DNA of 64,000 nucleotides from Brevibacterium sanguinis (GTDB lineage Bacteria; Actinomycetota; Actinomycetes; Actinomycetales; Brevibacteriaceae): positions 1 through 64,000 of the forward strand of contig NZ_QNSB01000013.1 in the NCBI RefSeq assembly GCF_003315415.1. Direction: 5' to 3'. The notes below the pieces were generated by a model, which worked only from the letters and a program-made list of their open reading frames with translations, did not search any database and was not told the DNA's origin. This document shows, in pieces, positions 8,081 to 17,083 of this stretch (its first letter is position 1; every line of letters begins with the position of its first letter). The position numbers were made by a program, and so were the translations under genes.

Positions 8081-10189
8081 ATGAGCACACACAGACACCT
8101 CGCCGTCCGCATCATCGTCCTCCTGCTCGCGCTCGCCCTGGCCGTGAGCATGAGCCCTGCCGCCGCGCATGGGACTGCCTCGGGAGGGGGCGGTTCCCCC
8201 GGCAGGGGATCGGGAGCGGCCCTCGGCGAAGTGCCGATGCATGCTCGTTCGGATGTCTACGGGCCCGGGATCTGGCATCATGCCGACGAGGGCAGGACCT
8301 GGTACGGGGCGTATCGCACCTTCGACGACGTCTTCGCCTACTGCATCGATGCGGGAAAGCAGTCTCCCCTGCCCGAACACTTCACTGATTCCGCACCGAA
8401 GCGGATCACCTCGCCCCGCACTGCCTGGGCACTGCACGAGCACTCCGGCTCGACCTCGGCAGACGTCCACGCCGCGCTCAGCGCGATGGCCCGCCTCGAC
8501 AAGGCGATCCCGCATGACCACACGGTTCCCCCGCAGGCACCCGGGGACCTGGGGAAGGAGTTCGCGGCGAGTGCGAAGCAGTACTCGGCCATCACCGCCG
8601 ATGCGAAGAGGTTCGCCGGCCCCTACGAGCTGAAAGTCACCCTCGAGCGGATCCCGACGATGCCGGTGCTCGAGCCGTATGACACAGAGGAGAGGCCGCG
8701 GGGAGCCGCTCAGGACCCGGACCAGCGACCCGCGCAGGAACCGGACCAGCGATCCGCTCAAAATCCGGACGAACGAGCCAAGCAGGAGACGGACGGTCGC
8801 TTCGCGTCCCGGGCCGACGGTCCGGATGACGGAGGTTCCGGCGACGGGTCGACACTCGCTCTGCCCAGTGATCGGGTGGAGATCACGGTGTCCCTGCTCA
8901 GCGCCGCCGGCCACCATGTTCCCGATGTTCCCGTCGACCTCGAGATCGGGGGCATCAAGGACGGACCCACGTCCCTGACGAGCGGCAGCGAGCCCGTGAC
9001 CCGCCGAGCCGACGTCGCCGCACCGGGACGCGTCACGGTGAAGGCATCCGCCGAGGTCGCTTCCGCATCCGTTCTCCTCTACTCTCCGAAGAGGGCGAAG
9101 GGCGTCCAGCGTGTCGTCACCGCCGACGAGCCGGCCAAGGTCACCGCACGCTCCTCGCTGGACATGAAGTCGCAGCCCATGGTGACGACGGAGATCTCGG
9201 ACCAGACTCCCCGGCCCGGCGATTCGCTCACCGACTCGTTCACCGTGTCCGGTCTCATCGGCGGTCACACGGTCGACGTCGTCCACGAGCTCTGGCAGAC
9301 GGCATCCCGGCCCGAACCGGGGAAGAAGAACGACGATGCCAGGAGAATCGGATCGGTGACATCGAAGGGCGTCGACAACGGCACCCACCGCTCCCCCGCC
9401 ATCGAGGTCCCCGACGACTTCAGCGGGTGGCTGTACTTCACCGAGACGATCGCCGCCGACGCGAAGACCAGGGAATGGAAGGGGATCCACGGCCAACCCC
9501 GTGAGACCGGATTCGTCCCGTGGTCCCCCCTGGCGGAGACGACGGCGGTGCTCGAGGGCACCCGGGCCCACGACGACGTCGTCGTGAGCGGCCTCAGACC
9601 CGGTGCCGAGGCGACGATCACCGTGACCGCGTATCACTCGGACACGCAGCCGACGCGGTCGAGGGAAGTCCAGGGGACGGAGCTCGACTCCCAGGATCTC
9701 ACCGTCACCGCCGATTCCCAGGGCCGGGCCGAGCTGAGCACCAAGGAGATCACCGTCCCGGTGGGGTGGACGACCTTCGTGGTCAGCATCCACGAGGACG
9801 AAGTCCACCGACCGTGGACGAGCGAGTGGGGCATCCCCGCGGAGACGGTCCACCGCCCGGCCGATGAACCGCCGAACGAACCGACAGCACCGCCGACCCC
9901 GTCAGAGGAGCCGTCACCGAGCGAGGCGCCGACCCCGCCAGAGGAGCCGACACCGAGCGAGTCGCCCAAGCCGAGCGCACCGCCTGCGCCTCCGGCCGAC
10001 GAGCGGCCCGCCGCGGAACCCGAGCCGCGCACCGCGGAGCCGTCCGTCGCACCTGCAGCCGACGTCCCGGATCAGCTGCCTCGGACGGGAACGACCGGGA
10101 ATGGCGTGCTCGTCGGAGCAGGGATCCTGCTCATCGGCCTCGGCACCTGCGCATTGCTCATCACCGGTCGACGCGACCCCAGGGACTGA
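8081..10189 (+). CDS. LPXTG cell-wall-anchored surface protein
   Basis: 702-aa secreted protein. A signal peptide spans residues 1 to about 28 (LLLALALAVSMSPAAAHG). The N-terminal domain contains WYGAYRTFDDVFAYCIDAG, resembling the start of thioester or pilin-like adhesin domains, but I cannot confirm that. Then come degenerate DPDQRPAQE-type repeats, beta-rich Ig-like or VaFE-like segments, and a Pro/Glu/Ser-rich wall-spanning region. The sorting signal LPRTG, a hydrophobic helix and a positive tail GRRDPRD close the protein. A class A/E sortase would attach it to peptidoglycan. ATG 8081 is chosen over an earlier in-frame start because it begins the signal peptide. It is divergent from prsW. 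Confidence 0.85.
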   Translation: MSTHRHLAVRIIVLLLALALAVSMSPAAAHGTASGGGGSPGRGSGAALGEVPMHARSDVYGPGIWHHADEGRTWYGAYRTFDDVFAYCIDAGKQSPLPEHFTDSAPKRITSPRTAWALHEHSGSTSADVHAALSAMARLDKAIPHDHTVPPQAPGDLGKEFAASAKQYSAITADAKRFAGPYELKVTLERIPTMPVLEPYDTEERPRGAAQDPDQRPAQEPDQRSAQNPDERAKQETDGRFASRADGPDDGGSGDGSTLALPSDRVEITVSLLSAAGHHVPDVPVDLEIGGIKDGPTSLTSGSEPVTRRADVAAPGRVTVKASAEVASASVLLYSPKRAKGVQRVVTADEPAKVTARSSLDMKSQPMVTTEISDQTPRPGDSLTDSFTVSGLIGGHTVDVVHELWQTASRPEPGKKNDDARRIGSVTSKGVDNGTHRSPAIEVPDDFSGWLYFTETIAADAKTREWKGIHGQPRETGFVPWSPLAETTAVLEGTRAHDDVVVSGLRPGAEATITVTAYHSDTQPTRSREVQGTELDSQDLTVTADSQGRAELSTKEITVPVGWTTFVVSIHEDEVHRPWTSEWGIPAETVHRPADEPPNEPTAPPTPSEEPSPSEAPTPPEEPTPSESPKPSAPPAPPADERPAAEPEPRTAEPSVAPAADVPDQLPRTGTTGNGVLVGAGILLIGLGTCALLITGRRDPRD

Positions 10190-10216
10190 GCAGACGCGAC
10201 CCCAGGGACTGAGCAG
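10171..10216 (+). repeat. 23-bp tandem duplication across the LPXTG stop codon
   Basis: Two perfect adjacent 23-bp copies (10171-10193 and 10194-10216). The gene's TGA (10187-10189) lies in the first copy, so the second is untranslated. This looks like a recent slippage or unequal-crossover event. Confidence 0.9.
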
Positions 10217-10275
10217 AGGCGGGACAACCGCCCTGACCGGGCCGGTGCGGAGCCTGGACCATCGGCGAGGGAGGT

Positions 10276-11082
10276 TCAGGCTCCGTCGTCCTCGGCATCC
10301 CGCACCCAGGTGTCCGCCCAGGCGCGGGCCCCGTTCATCATCAGTCCGACGTCCGACCCGACGAGGACGAACGAGGCACCCGCGTCGAGGTACTTCCGGG
10401 CCTGCGCCGGATCGAAGGCGTTGACTCCGACCAGCTTCCCCGCCGCCCGGACGACGTCGAAGGTGTGGAGCACCGCGTCCGTGACGTCCTGATGGGTCTG
10501 CTGGCCGAGCAGGCCCATCGATGCCGCCAGATCCGAGGGACCGACGAACACGGCATCGACCCCGTCGACCGCGGCGATCTCCGCGGCGTTGTCGACCGCA
10601 GTCGCGGACTCGATCTGCACCGTCAGCGACACCAGGTCAGCAGCCCGATCGAGGTACCCGGGCACCGCGTTCCACCGCGAGGCCCTGGCCAGAGCCGACC
10701 CGACTCCGCGCACTCCGCGCGGAGGATAGAGCACGGCGCGCGCCGCCTCCTCGGCGTCGGCCTTCGTGTCGACCATCGGGACGATCACGTTCTGGGCGCC
10801 GAGGTCGAGGAACTGCTTGACGAGCACCCGATCGTTCGCCGGGACCCGGACGACCGGGGTGGCGGGGTAGCCGTTCATCGCCTGGAGAAGCCGGGTGGTG
10901 GTGTCGAGGGTCAGGGGCGAGTGCTCGGCGTCGAGGAGGACCCACTGCATCCCCGACGCGGCCGCGATCTCCGCAGCGGTCGGCGATCCCGAGCACACCC
11001 ACATTCCGGCGAGGTACTCCCCCGCCCCCAGCTCGCGCACGCGTTCGGCGAACGTCGGCGGCAGCTCTACTCGAAACGGCAT
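10276..11082 (-). CDS. hpaI: HpaI-type aldolase (4-hydroxy-2-oxoheptanedioate aldolase)
   Basis: 268-aa class II aldolase of the HpcH/HpaI family. It is expected to cleave 4-hydroxy-2-oxoheptane-1,7-dioate to pyruvate and succinic semialdehyde, the last step of homoprotocatechuate breakdown. Family segments are present: GMWVCSGSPTAAEIAAASG at the start, LLDAEHSPL, VRVPANDRVLVKQFLDLGA, the metal-site glutamate in VQIESATAVDN, and VFVGPSDLAASMG. Its 5' end overlaps hpaH by 16 bp, consistent with translational coupling at the end of the hpa operon. Confidence 0.9.
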   Translation of the reverse strand: MPFRVELPPTFAERVRELGAGEYLAGMWVCSGSPTAAEIAAASGMQWVLLDAEHSPLTLDTTTRLLQAMNGYPATPVVRVPANDRVLVKQFLDLGAQNVIVPMVDTKADAEEAARAVLYPPRGVRGVGSALARASRWNAVPGYLDRAADLVSLTVQIESATAVDNAAEIAAVDGVDAVFVGPSDLAASMGLLGQQTHQDVTDAVLHTFDVVRAAGKLVGVNAFDPAQARKYLDAGASFVLVGSDVGLMMNGARAWADTWVRDAEDDGA

Positions 11083-11852
11083 GTGATGACTCCCAGATCT
11101 CCGTAGTCGGCATGGACGGTGTCGCCGGGGTGCACCCACATCGGGCGGGTGAAGGACCCGGCCAGGACGGTCTCCCCCGCCTGCAGGACATCCCCGTGGT
11201 CGGCCAGTTTGTTCGCCAGCCAGGCGATCCCCCGGGCGGGATGGTCGAGCACGGCGGCGGCGACGCCGGAGTCCTCGATCGTCTCGTTGCGGTAGAGGAG
11301 GGCACCGACCCAGCGCAGGTCGACGGCGTCGACGGCGACGGGGCGCCCGCCGAGGACCATGCCTCCGAGCGCCGCATTGTCGGCGATCGTGTCGACGATC
11401 GTCCGGCCCTCCAACTCGATGCGCGACGAGAGCACCTCGAGGGCGGGCACGACGTACTCGGTGGCGCGGAGGACATCGATGAGGCTGATGTCGGGTCCGC
11501 GCAGCTCGGCCCCCAGGACGAAAGCGAGCTCGACCTCGACGCGCACCCCGGAGTACCGCGAGTGGTCGATGGCTGCTCCCGTCTCGTACACCTGGTCGGC
11601 GAAGATCACCCCGTAGTCGGGTTCGGTGATCCCCGTGGCCTGCTGCATCGGCTTCGAGGTCAGCCCGATCTTGTGGCCGCAGAGCCTCCGACCGGCGGCC
11701 TCTCCCCGCCTGCGCCATTCGTTCTGCACGGCGTAGGAGTCCTCGACGGTCATCCCGGGGTGCTGCGCGGTCAGCCGACCGATCTTCGTGCGGGTGGATT
11801 CGGCCTCGGCGAGGTCGTCGACGATCCTCGCGATCGTTGCGTCATCGAGCAT
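11067..11852 (-). CDS. hpaH: 2-oxo-hept-4-ene-1,7-dioate hydratase
   Basis: 261-aa FAH-superfamily hydratase of the HpaH/MhpD type. It hydrates 2-oxohept-4-ene-1,7-dioate to the substrate of HpaI. CGHKIGLTSKPMQQATGI, PDYGVIFADQV, the metal-ligand stretch RVEVELAFVLG and WLANKLADHG match the family. GAAGGGGAAACC precedes ATG 11852. It lies 29 bp downstream of hpaD and overlaps hpaI. Confidence 0.9.
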   Translation of the reverse strand: MLDDATIARIVDDLAEAESTRTKIGRLTAQHPGMTVEDSYAVQNEWRRRGEAAGRRLCGHKIGLTSKPMQQATGITEPDYGVIFADQVYETGAAIDHSRYSGVRVEVELAFVLGAELRGPDISLIDVLRATEYVVPALEVLSSRIELEGRTIVDTIADNAALGGMVLGGRPVAVDAVDLRWVGALLYRNETIEDSGVAAAVLDHPARGIAWLANKLADHGDVLQAGETVLAGSFTRPMWVHPGDTVHADYGDLGVITCRFE

Positions 11853-11881
11853 GGTTTCCCCTTCGTCGGATCCGCTGCGGC

Positions 11882-13060
11882 TCAGAGCTGGTTGCCGAGC
11901 TTGTACTCACCGGAGCCGCCTCGTCCCATCGGAGTCGGAGCGTCCGTGCCGGAGTCCTCCCTGCGGGTGTACGAGAACCCGTCGGCGCCGATCGTCACCG
12001 CCATCTCGGAGTCGTCGGTGCGGGCCCGCACCGGCTGCGGGTTCCCGTCGAGGTCGAGCACGAGCGAGGCATCGGTGTACCAGGACGGCACGACCGGATT
12101 GCCCCACCAGTCCCGGCGCTGGTTGTCGTGGACGTCCCAGGTGATGACCGGATTGTCGGGGTCTCCCGTGTAGTAGTCCTGGGTGTAGACCTCGACGCGG
12201 TGCCCATCGGGGTCGCGCAGGTAGAGGTAGAAGGCGTTGGACACCCCGTGACGGCCGGGCCCGCGCTCGATCGCGTCGGAGCGGCGCAGCGACCCCAGCT
12301 TGTCGCAGATGGCGAGGATGTTGTGCTTCTCGTGGGTCGCGAAGCAGACGTGGTGCATGCGCGGACCGTCCCCGCCGGTCATCGCGGTGTCGTGGACCGT
12401 GGGCTTGCGGCGCATCCAGGCCGCATACACCGTGCCCTGGTCATCCTGGATGTCCTCGGTGACCCGGAAGCCGAGGTCCTGCATGTACTTGACCGCGCGC
12501 GGGACGTCCGGGGTGACCTGGTTGAAGTGGTCGAGTCGGACGAGCTCCCCGGGAATGTGGAGGTCGTAGCGCCAGGACATCCGCTCGACGTGATCCGATT
12601 GGTGGAAGAACTCGTAGGGGAAGCCGAGTGGGTCGACGACCCGCACGGAATCGCCCACGCCCTTGACGAACCCCTCGGGATTCCGGCGCACGTCGCAGCC
12701 GAGTTCGGTGTAGAACTCGACAGCCCGGTCGAGGTCGGCCGGCGTGCGCACCCGGTAGGAGAACACGGCGACGGCCGCGGTCTCACCTCGGCGCAGCACG
12801 AGGTTGTGATGGATGAACTCCTCCGTCGACCGCAGGTAGACGGTCGATTCGTCCTCCTCAGTGACGTAGAGCCCGAGCACGTCGACGTAGAACTCGCGCG
12901 AGGCGGAGAGATCGGTGACGACGAGCTCCATGTAGGCGCAGCGGAGGATGTCCGGGGGTGCCGCCCGGGGGGTGGGCACCGGGTTGTCTGTGACGATCGG
13001 CGCCTCCTGGCTGACGTAGTAGCCGGCCGAGGTCAGGGTCATGTCATTGCGATTGGTCAT
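11882..13060 (-). CDS. hpaD: Homoprotocatechuate (3,4-dihydroxyphenylacetate) 2,3-dioxygenase
   Basis: 392-aa type I extradiol dioxygenase that opens the ring of 3,4-dihydroxyphenylacetate to 5-carboxymethyl-2-hydroxymuconate semialdehyde. The sequence resembles, from memory, the structurally studied Brevibacterium fuscum enzyme across its length. Metal ligands align at His178 (RLDHFNQVT), His237 (RMHHVCF) and Glu290 (HRVEVYTQ), a constant 23-residue offset from the B. fuscum numbering. The extra 23 N-terminal residues are kept because AAGGACG precedes ATG 13060. The C-terminal lid NPVVPSWYTDASLVLDLDGN is present. It is central in the hpa operon, between hpaE and hpaH. Confidence 0.95.
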   Translation of the reverse strand: MTNRNDMTLTSAGYYVSQEAPIVTDNPVPTPRAAPPDILRCAYMELVVTDLSASREFYVDVLGLYVTEEDESTVYLRSTEEFIHHNLVLRRGETAAVAVFSYRVRTPADLDRAVEFYTELGCDVRRNPEGFVKGVGDSVRVVDPLGFPYEFFHQSDHVERMSWRYDLHIPGELVRLDHFNQVTPDVPRAVKYMQDLGFRVTEDIQDDQGTVYAAWMRRKPTVHDTAMTGGDGPRMHHVCFATHEKHNILAICDKLGSLRRSDAIERGPGRHGVSNAFYLYLRDPDGHRVEVYTQDYYTGDPDNPVITWDVHDNQRRDWWGNPVVPSWYTDASLVLDLDGNPQPVRARTDDSEMAVTIGADGFSYTRREDSGTDAPTPMGRGGSGEYKLGNQL

Positions 13061-13120
13061 GTCAGCGTCCTTGCCTGAATGTCGAATCGGTGCCGCGGAC
13101 CGGGCGTCCGCTGCTCGTGC

Positions 13121-14626
13121 TCACTGCTTGCCGAAGACGGGGTTGTGGACCTCGCCGAGGTTGATGTGCACGGCCTGTGCGTCCGTGTAGAAGTCGATCG
13201 ACCGGTAGCCGCCCTCGTGTCCCAGCCCCGAGGCCTTGACGCCGCCGAACGGGGTCCGCAGGTCGCGGACGTTGTTCGAGTTCAGCCACACCATCCCCGC
13301 CTCGACGGCCTGGGAGAAGTTGTGGGCGCGCTTGAGGTCCGAGGTCCAGATGTAGGCGGCCAGCCCGTACTTCGTGTCGTTGGCGAGCGTGAGCGCCTCG
13401 GCGTCCGAGCTGAACGGGGTGATCGCGACGACGGGACCGAAGATCTCCTCCTGGAAGATGCGGGCGTCGGGCATGACGTCGGCGAAGACGGTCGGCTGCA
13501 CGAAGTTGCCGGTCTCGAACCCCTCGGGACGTCCGCCCCCGGCGACCAGGCGCGCCTCCTGCTTGCCGATCTCGATGTAGGACATCACCTTCTCGTAGTG
13601 CTCCGGGTGGACGAGCGCGGCCACCTCGGTGGCCGGGTCCGAGGGCAGGCCCACCTTCACGCGCTTCGCCTGCGCGGCGTAGCGCTCGACGAACTCGTCG
13701 TAGATCGACTCCTCGACGAGGATGCGGGAACCGGCGGTGCAGCGTTCCCCGTTGAGGGAGAAGACTCCGAAGATCGTCGCGTTGATCGCCGCGTCGAGGT
13801 CGGCGTCGGCGAAGACGACGGCCGGAGACTTCCCGCCGAGCTCCATCGACAGGCCCTTGAGCCACGGGGCGGCATTGGCGAAGATCAGCTGCCCGGTGCT
13901 CGACTCCCCGGTGAAGGAGATGAGCGGCACATCGGGGTGCTTGACGAGCGAGTCGCCGGCGAAACCCTCCTCACCGAAGCCGTTGACCATGTTGAACACG
14001 CCCTGGGGCAGTCCCGCCTCCTCGAAGATGCCCGGCCACAGGGAGGCCGAGAGCGGAGTGAACTCGGCGGGCTTGAGCACGACGGTGTTGCCGGTGGCGA
14101 TCGCCGGGGCGAGCTTCCACGACTCGAGCATGAACGGGGTGTTCCACGGGGTGATCAGCCCGGCGACGCCGACCGGCTTGCGGTTGACGTAGTTGGCCTG
14201 ACGGCCGGGCACCTTGTACGCCTCGTCGATCTGGGCGACGATGAGGTCGGCGAAGAAGCGGAAGTTCTCCGCCGCCCGCCGGGCCTGGCCGAGCGCCTGG
14301 GTGATCGGCAGTCCGGAGTCGAAGGACTCCATCTCGGCCAGGGTCTGCTCGCGGCTCTCGACGATGTCGGCGATGCGGTGGAGCACCCGGGAGCGTTCGC
14401 GCGGGAGCATCGTCGGCCAGGGGCCCTCGTCGAAGGCCCGCTTCGCCGAGGCGACCGCACGGTCGACGTCGGCCTTCTTCCCGGAGGCGGCGCGGATGTA
14501 GGTCTCGTTGGTCACCGGGTTGATGACGTCGAACTCCTCACCGTCGAGGGAGTCGACGAATTCGCCGTCGATGTAGTGCCGGATCCTCTCCGGCAGACCG
14601 GTCGGAGTCGTGGTGGGCTCGGTCAT
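13121..14626 (-). CDS. hpaE: 5-carboxymethyl-2-hydroxymuconate semialdehyde dehydrogenase
   Basis: 501-aa NAD-dependent aldehyde dehydrogenase that oxidises the HpaD ring-cleavage product. The ALDH core is intact: ITPWNTPFMLESWKLAPA (cofactor site), FTGESSTGQ, catalytic Glu in MELGGKSP, catalytic Cys in NGERCTAGSR, and EEIFGPVVAI. The substrate is assigned from operon context and HpaE-like features such as the N-terminal RHYIDGEFVDS. AAGGAC lies before ATG 14626. It is 60 bp upstream of hpaD and 57 bp downstream of gntR. Confidence 0.88.
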   Translation of the reverse strand: MTEPTTTPTGLPERIRHYIDGEFVDSLDGEEFDVINPVTNETYIRAASGKKADVDRAVASAKRAFDEGPWPTMLPRERSRVLHRIADIVESREQTLAEMESFDSGLPITQALGQARRAAENFRFFADLIVAQIDEAYKVPGRQANYVNRKPVGVAGLITPWNTPFMLESWKLAPAIATGNTVVLKPAEFTPLSASLWPGIFEEAGLPQGVFNMVNGFGEEGFAGDSLVKHPDVPLISFTGESSTGQLIFANAAPWLKGLSMELGGKSPAVVFADADLDAAINATIFGVFSLNGERCTAGSRILVEESIYDEFVERYAAQAKRVKVGLPSDPATEVAALVHPEHYEKVMSYIEIGKQEARLVAGGGRPEGFETGNFVQPTVFADVMPDARIFQEEIFGPVVAITPFSSDAEALTLANDTKYGLAAYIWTSDLKRAHNFSQAVEAGMVWLNSNNVRDLRTPFGGVKASGLGHEGGYRSIDFYTDAQAVHINLGEVHNPVFGKQ

Positions 14627-14683
14627 GACGTGTCCTTACTCTTCGCTGGCAGTGGTGGCAGTGCTGGGCTGGGGGTTGACGGT

Positions 14684-15370
14684 TCAGGGCTGCGGGCTGG
14701 GGCGGGTCTTCGCCTGCTGGTAGCTGCGGAGGGTCGCGGCCCGGTGGGCGCGGACGACCCGCTCGACCTCCTCCGCCGAGGCGGCCGCCCGGATCAGGGC
14801 GAGGATCCGCGAGTGCTCATCGACGGATTCCCTGGCTCGTTCCGGGACGAAGGAGAACGTCGAGTCGCGCAGGTGGGCGAGCCGATCCCATTCGAGGGCG
14901 ACGAGGGTGCGCAGGCGCTCGTTGGGGCAGCGGACGAACAGGGCGGCATGGAAGTCGTGGTTGAGCCGGGTGAACTCGATCGGGTCGAAGTCCTCGAGGA
15001 GCTCGCTCATCCGCTCGTTGATCGACTCCGCCTCGGCGATGTCGGAGGCGGTGAGATGGTCGAGCGCCTGCGCAGTGGCGGCGCCTTCGAGGATCGCCAC
15101 GGCCTCCATCGACTGGACGTAGGAGTCCTTGTCGACCATCGCCACCCGGGCCCCGACGTTGCGTTCGAAGGTGACGAGGCCGTCGGCCTCGAGTCGGCGG
15201 ATCGCCTCGCGCACCGGAACCACCGACGTGTCGAGCTCACCGGCGATCTGGGAGAGCACGAGCCGATGTCCGGGTTCGTAGGTGTGGTCGGCGATGCGCT
15301 CGCGGATCCACCGGTAGGCGTGCTCGGCTTTGCTCAGCGGTCCCCCGCTGATCATGGTGGGCGTCGTCAT
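14684..15370 (-). CDS. GntR-family (FCD-type) regulator of the hpa genes
   Basis: 228-aa regulator. The winged helix spans about residues 12-78 (LSKAEHAYRWIRERIADHTY, then VVPVREAIRRLEADGLV). An FCD ligand-binding domain follows, with metal-site residues in FTRLNHDFHAALF and VDEHSRILALI. It is embedded in the operon, with its ATG overlapping the hpaG stop as ATGA, so it probably controls its own transcription. The repeated palindrome ATCGTATATGAT in the divergent promoter region 16855-17124 is the obvious operator candidate. The effector could be 4-hydroxyphenylacetate or a ring-cleavage intermediate. Confidence 0.85.
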   Translation of the reverse strand: MTTPTMISGGPLSKAEHAYRWIRERIADHTYEPGHRLVLSQIAGELDTSVVPVREAIRRLEADGLVTFERNVGARVAMVDKDSYVQSMEAVAILEGAATAQALDHLTASDIAEAESINERMSELLEDFDPIEFTRLNHDFHAALFVRCPNERLRTLVALEWDRLAHLRDSTFSFVPERARESVDEHSRILALIRAAASAEEVERVVRAHRAATLRSYQQAKTRPSPQP

Positions 15371-16854
15371 CGTGAGCTCTTCCAGGACTCGAACGCCGAC
15401 TTCCATTCGCCGGTGGGCGGGAAGAGCCCGTCGATCGGATTGCCGGCGGCGACCTGGTCGGCGACCCAGCCGTCCTCGATCTCCTTGGCCAGGGCCGCGT
15501 CGACGACCTCCTCGACGAGGTCGCGGGGGATGACGATGACCCCGTCGTCGTCGCCGACGATGACGTCGCCGGGCAGGACGGTGGCGTTGCCGCAGGCCAC
15601 GGCGACGTCGGACTCCCACGGCACGTGCCTGCGTCCGAGGACGGCCGGGTGGGCCGCGGTCGCGAACACCGGGAGGATGCCCGCCACCTCGGCGGAGTCG
15701 CGGACTCCCCCGTCGGTGACGACGCCAGCCGCGCCCTGGGCCTTGGCCCGCAGGGCGAGGATGTCGCCGAGGGTGCCCGACCCGGGCTCCCCACGCGCTT
15801 CGATGACGACGACCTCGCCGGCTGCCAGGGAGTCGAAGGCGCGCTTCTGCGCGTTGTAGCCCCCGCCGTGGGTCTTGAACAGGTCCTCCCGGTTGGGGAC
15901 GAAGCGCAGCGTCTTCGCGGTGCCGACGAGCTTGGTGCCGGGCACCAGCGCCTTCACCCCGTCGATGACGACGTTGTCAAGGCCGCGGGAGCGCAGCTGG
16001 GCGGACAGTCCCGCGGTCGGGGCCGCGAGCAGCTTCTCGCGCAGCTCCTCGCTCAGGGCTCCGACGGTCGCCTCGGCGTCGTCCTCCGCCGGCAGCCCCG
16101 CCTCCTCGCGCGACCCCCAGGCGTCCTCGATGAGCGAGTCGTCGATCGCGGGGACGGCGCCGAGGCTCTCGTCGAAATCCCCGCTGCCTTCGATCACCTC
16201 GGTGCGCAGCCGTCCGGAGCTCAAGGTCCGACCCGTCGCCGAGGCGGCGGTGACCTCGACCTCGACCGTGTCCCCCGGTGCGACGACGCTCGACCCGGCG
16301 GGAGTGCCGGTGAGGATGACGTCACCTGGGTCGAGGGTGAGGTGCTGGCTGAGATCGGCGACGATCTGGGCGAGCGGGAAGATCAGCTGCGAGTCGCTCG
16401 TGCCGTCGTCCTGCCGGACCTCGCCGTTGACCCAAGTGCGGATGCGCAGGGCGGTGGGGTCCACCTCGGCGGCGGGGATGAGCTCGGGTCCGAGCGGCGT
16501 GTAGCCGTCACGGCTCTTCGAGCGGACGTTCGAGCCCTTGTCACACGCCTTGAGGTCGTAGAGGCCGAAGTCGTTGGCCGCGGTCACCGCGGCGATGTGG
16601 CTCCACGCCTCGTCCCGGCTGATGCGGCGAGCGGGGGTGCCGATGACGAGGGCGATCTCGCCCTCGAAGGCGAGCAGAGAGGTTCCGGCCGGCCGCTCGA
16701 TCACCTCCCCGCTGCCGGCCAGCGAGCTGGTCGCCTTGAGGAAGTAGGAGGGCTGCGCGGGGCGCCTGCCGCGCTGGGCGGCCCGCGATTCGTAGGCGAC
16801 GTGCACGGCGATGACCTTTCCCGGCGTCACGGGGATCCCAGTCGGAGTCGGCAT
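15367..16854 (-). CDS. hpaG: Fusion of fumarylacetoacetate hydrolase-type domain (HpaG) and RraA-like domain
   Basis: 495-aa two-domain protein, first gene of the hpa operon. Residues 1 to about 245 are an FAH-fold domain with FEGEIALVIG (metal ligands), KSRDGYTPLGPEL and DVILTGTPAGSS, matching HpaG decarboxylase/isomerase halves. Residues about 270-495 are RraA-like: GTAKTLRF, LGDILALRAKAQGAAG and DGGVRDSAEV with the Arg-Asp pair used by HMG/CHA aldolases. E. coli HpaG is a tandem of two FAH halves, so the second half is replaced here. No separate HpaF isomerase is in the window. The exact division of isomerisation and decarboxylation is inferred. Confidence 0.82.
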   Translation of the reverse strand: MPTPTGIPVTPGKVIAVHVAYESRAAQRGRRPAQPSYFLKATSSLAGSGEVIERPAGTSLLAFEGEIALVIGTPARRISRDEAWSHIAAVTAANDFGLYDLKACDKGSNVRSKSRDGYTPLGPELIPAAEVDPTALRIRTWVNGEVRQDDGTSDSQLIFPLAQIVADLSQHLTLDPGDVILTGTPAGSSVVAPGDTVEVEVTAASATGRTLSSGRLRTEVIEGSGDFDESLGAVPAIDDSLIEDAWGSREEAGLPAEDDAEATVGALSEELREKLLAAPTAGLSAQLRSRGLDNVVIDGVKALVPGTKLVGTAKTLRFVPNREDLFKTHGGGYNAQKRAFDSLAAGEVVVIEARGEPGSGTLGDILALRAKAQGAAGVVTDGGVRDSAEVAGILPVFATAAHPAVLGRRHVPWESDVAVACGNATVLPGDVIVGDDDGVIVIPRDLVEEVVDAALAKEIEDGWVADQVAAGNPIDGLFPPTGEWKSAFESWKSSR

Positions 16855-16890
16855 TGATCTCGCACCTCTCAGTAGTCGTCAACTGCGACG

Positions 16891-16919
16891 ATCGTATATG
16901 ATACTGTTCCGAGAGACAA
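16891..16919 (-). promoter_or_regulatory. Promoter of the hpa operon with overlapping operator
   Basis: On the minus strand there is -35 TTGTCT (16919-16914), a 17-bp spacer and -10 TACGAT (16896-16891). The -10 box lies inside the near-palindrome ATCGTATATGAT (16891-16902, 10 of 12 positions symmetric). A repressor on it would block RNA polymerase. The predicted start is near 16884, about 30 nt before the hpaG ATG. Confidence 0.6.
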
Positions 16920-17061
16920 GTAATCCATATCACAGCGACTCTCGAGGACCTGCGGGTCCCACCCCACTCCGCGCACCCGACAAGGCACGGAGAGTGAGGC
17001 GACGGCGCGAGCGGCAGGCACGATTGCCGCAATACGCGGTCTCCAGGCCTGCAGATCTGAG

Positions 17062-17083
17062 ATCGTATATGAACTGCTACGAT
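17062..17083 (+). promoter_or_regulatory. Second copy of the operator motif, upstream of the FAD hydroxylase operon
   Basis: ATCGTATATGAA at 17062-17073 repeats 11 bases of the motif at 16891-16902 and lies 52 bp before the hydroxylase ATG. A TACGAT (17078-17083) follows and could be the -10 box; no good -35 is visible. The shared motif suggests one regulator, probably the GntR protein, controls both divergent operons. Confidence 0.5.

Noticed and set aside
13079..15859. A 926-codon plus-strand frame opposite hpaE, gntR and hpaG
   Set aside because: Its amino acid content is that of an antisense shadow, and the three opposite genes have clear motifs, ribosome binding sites and order.
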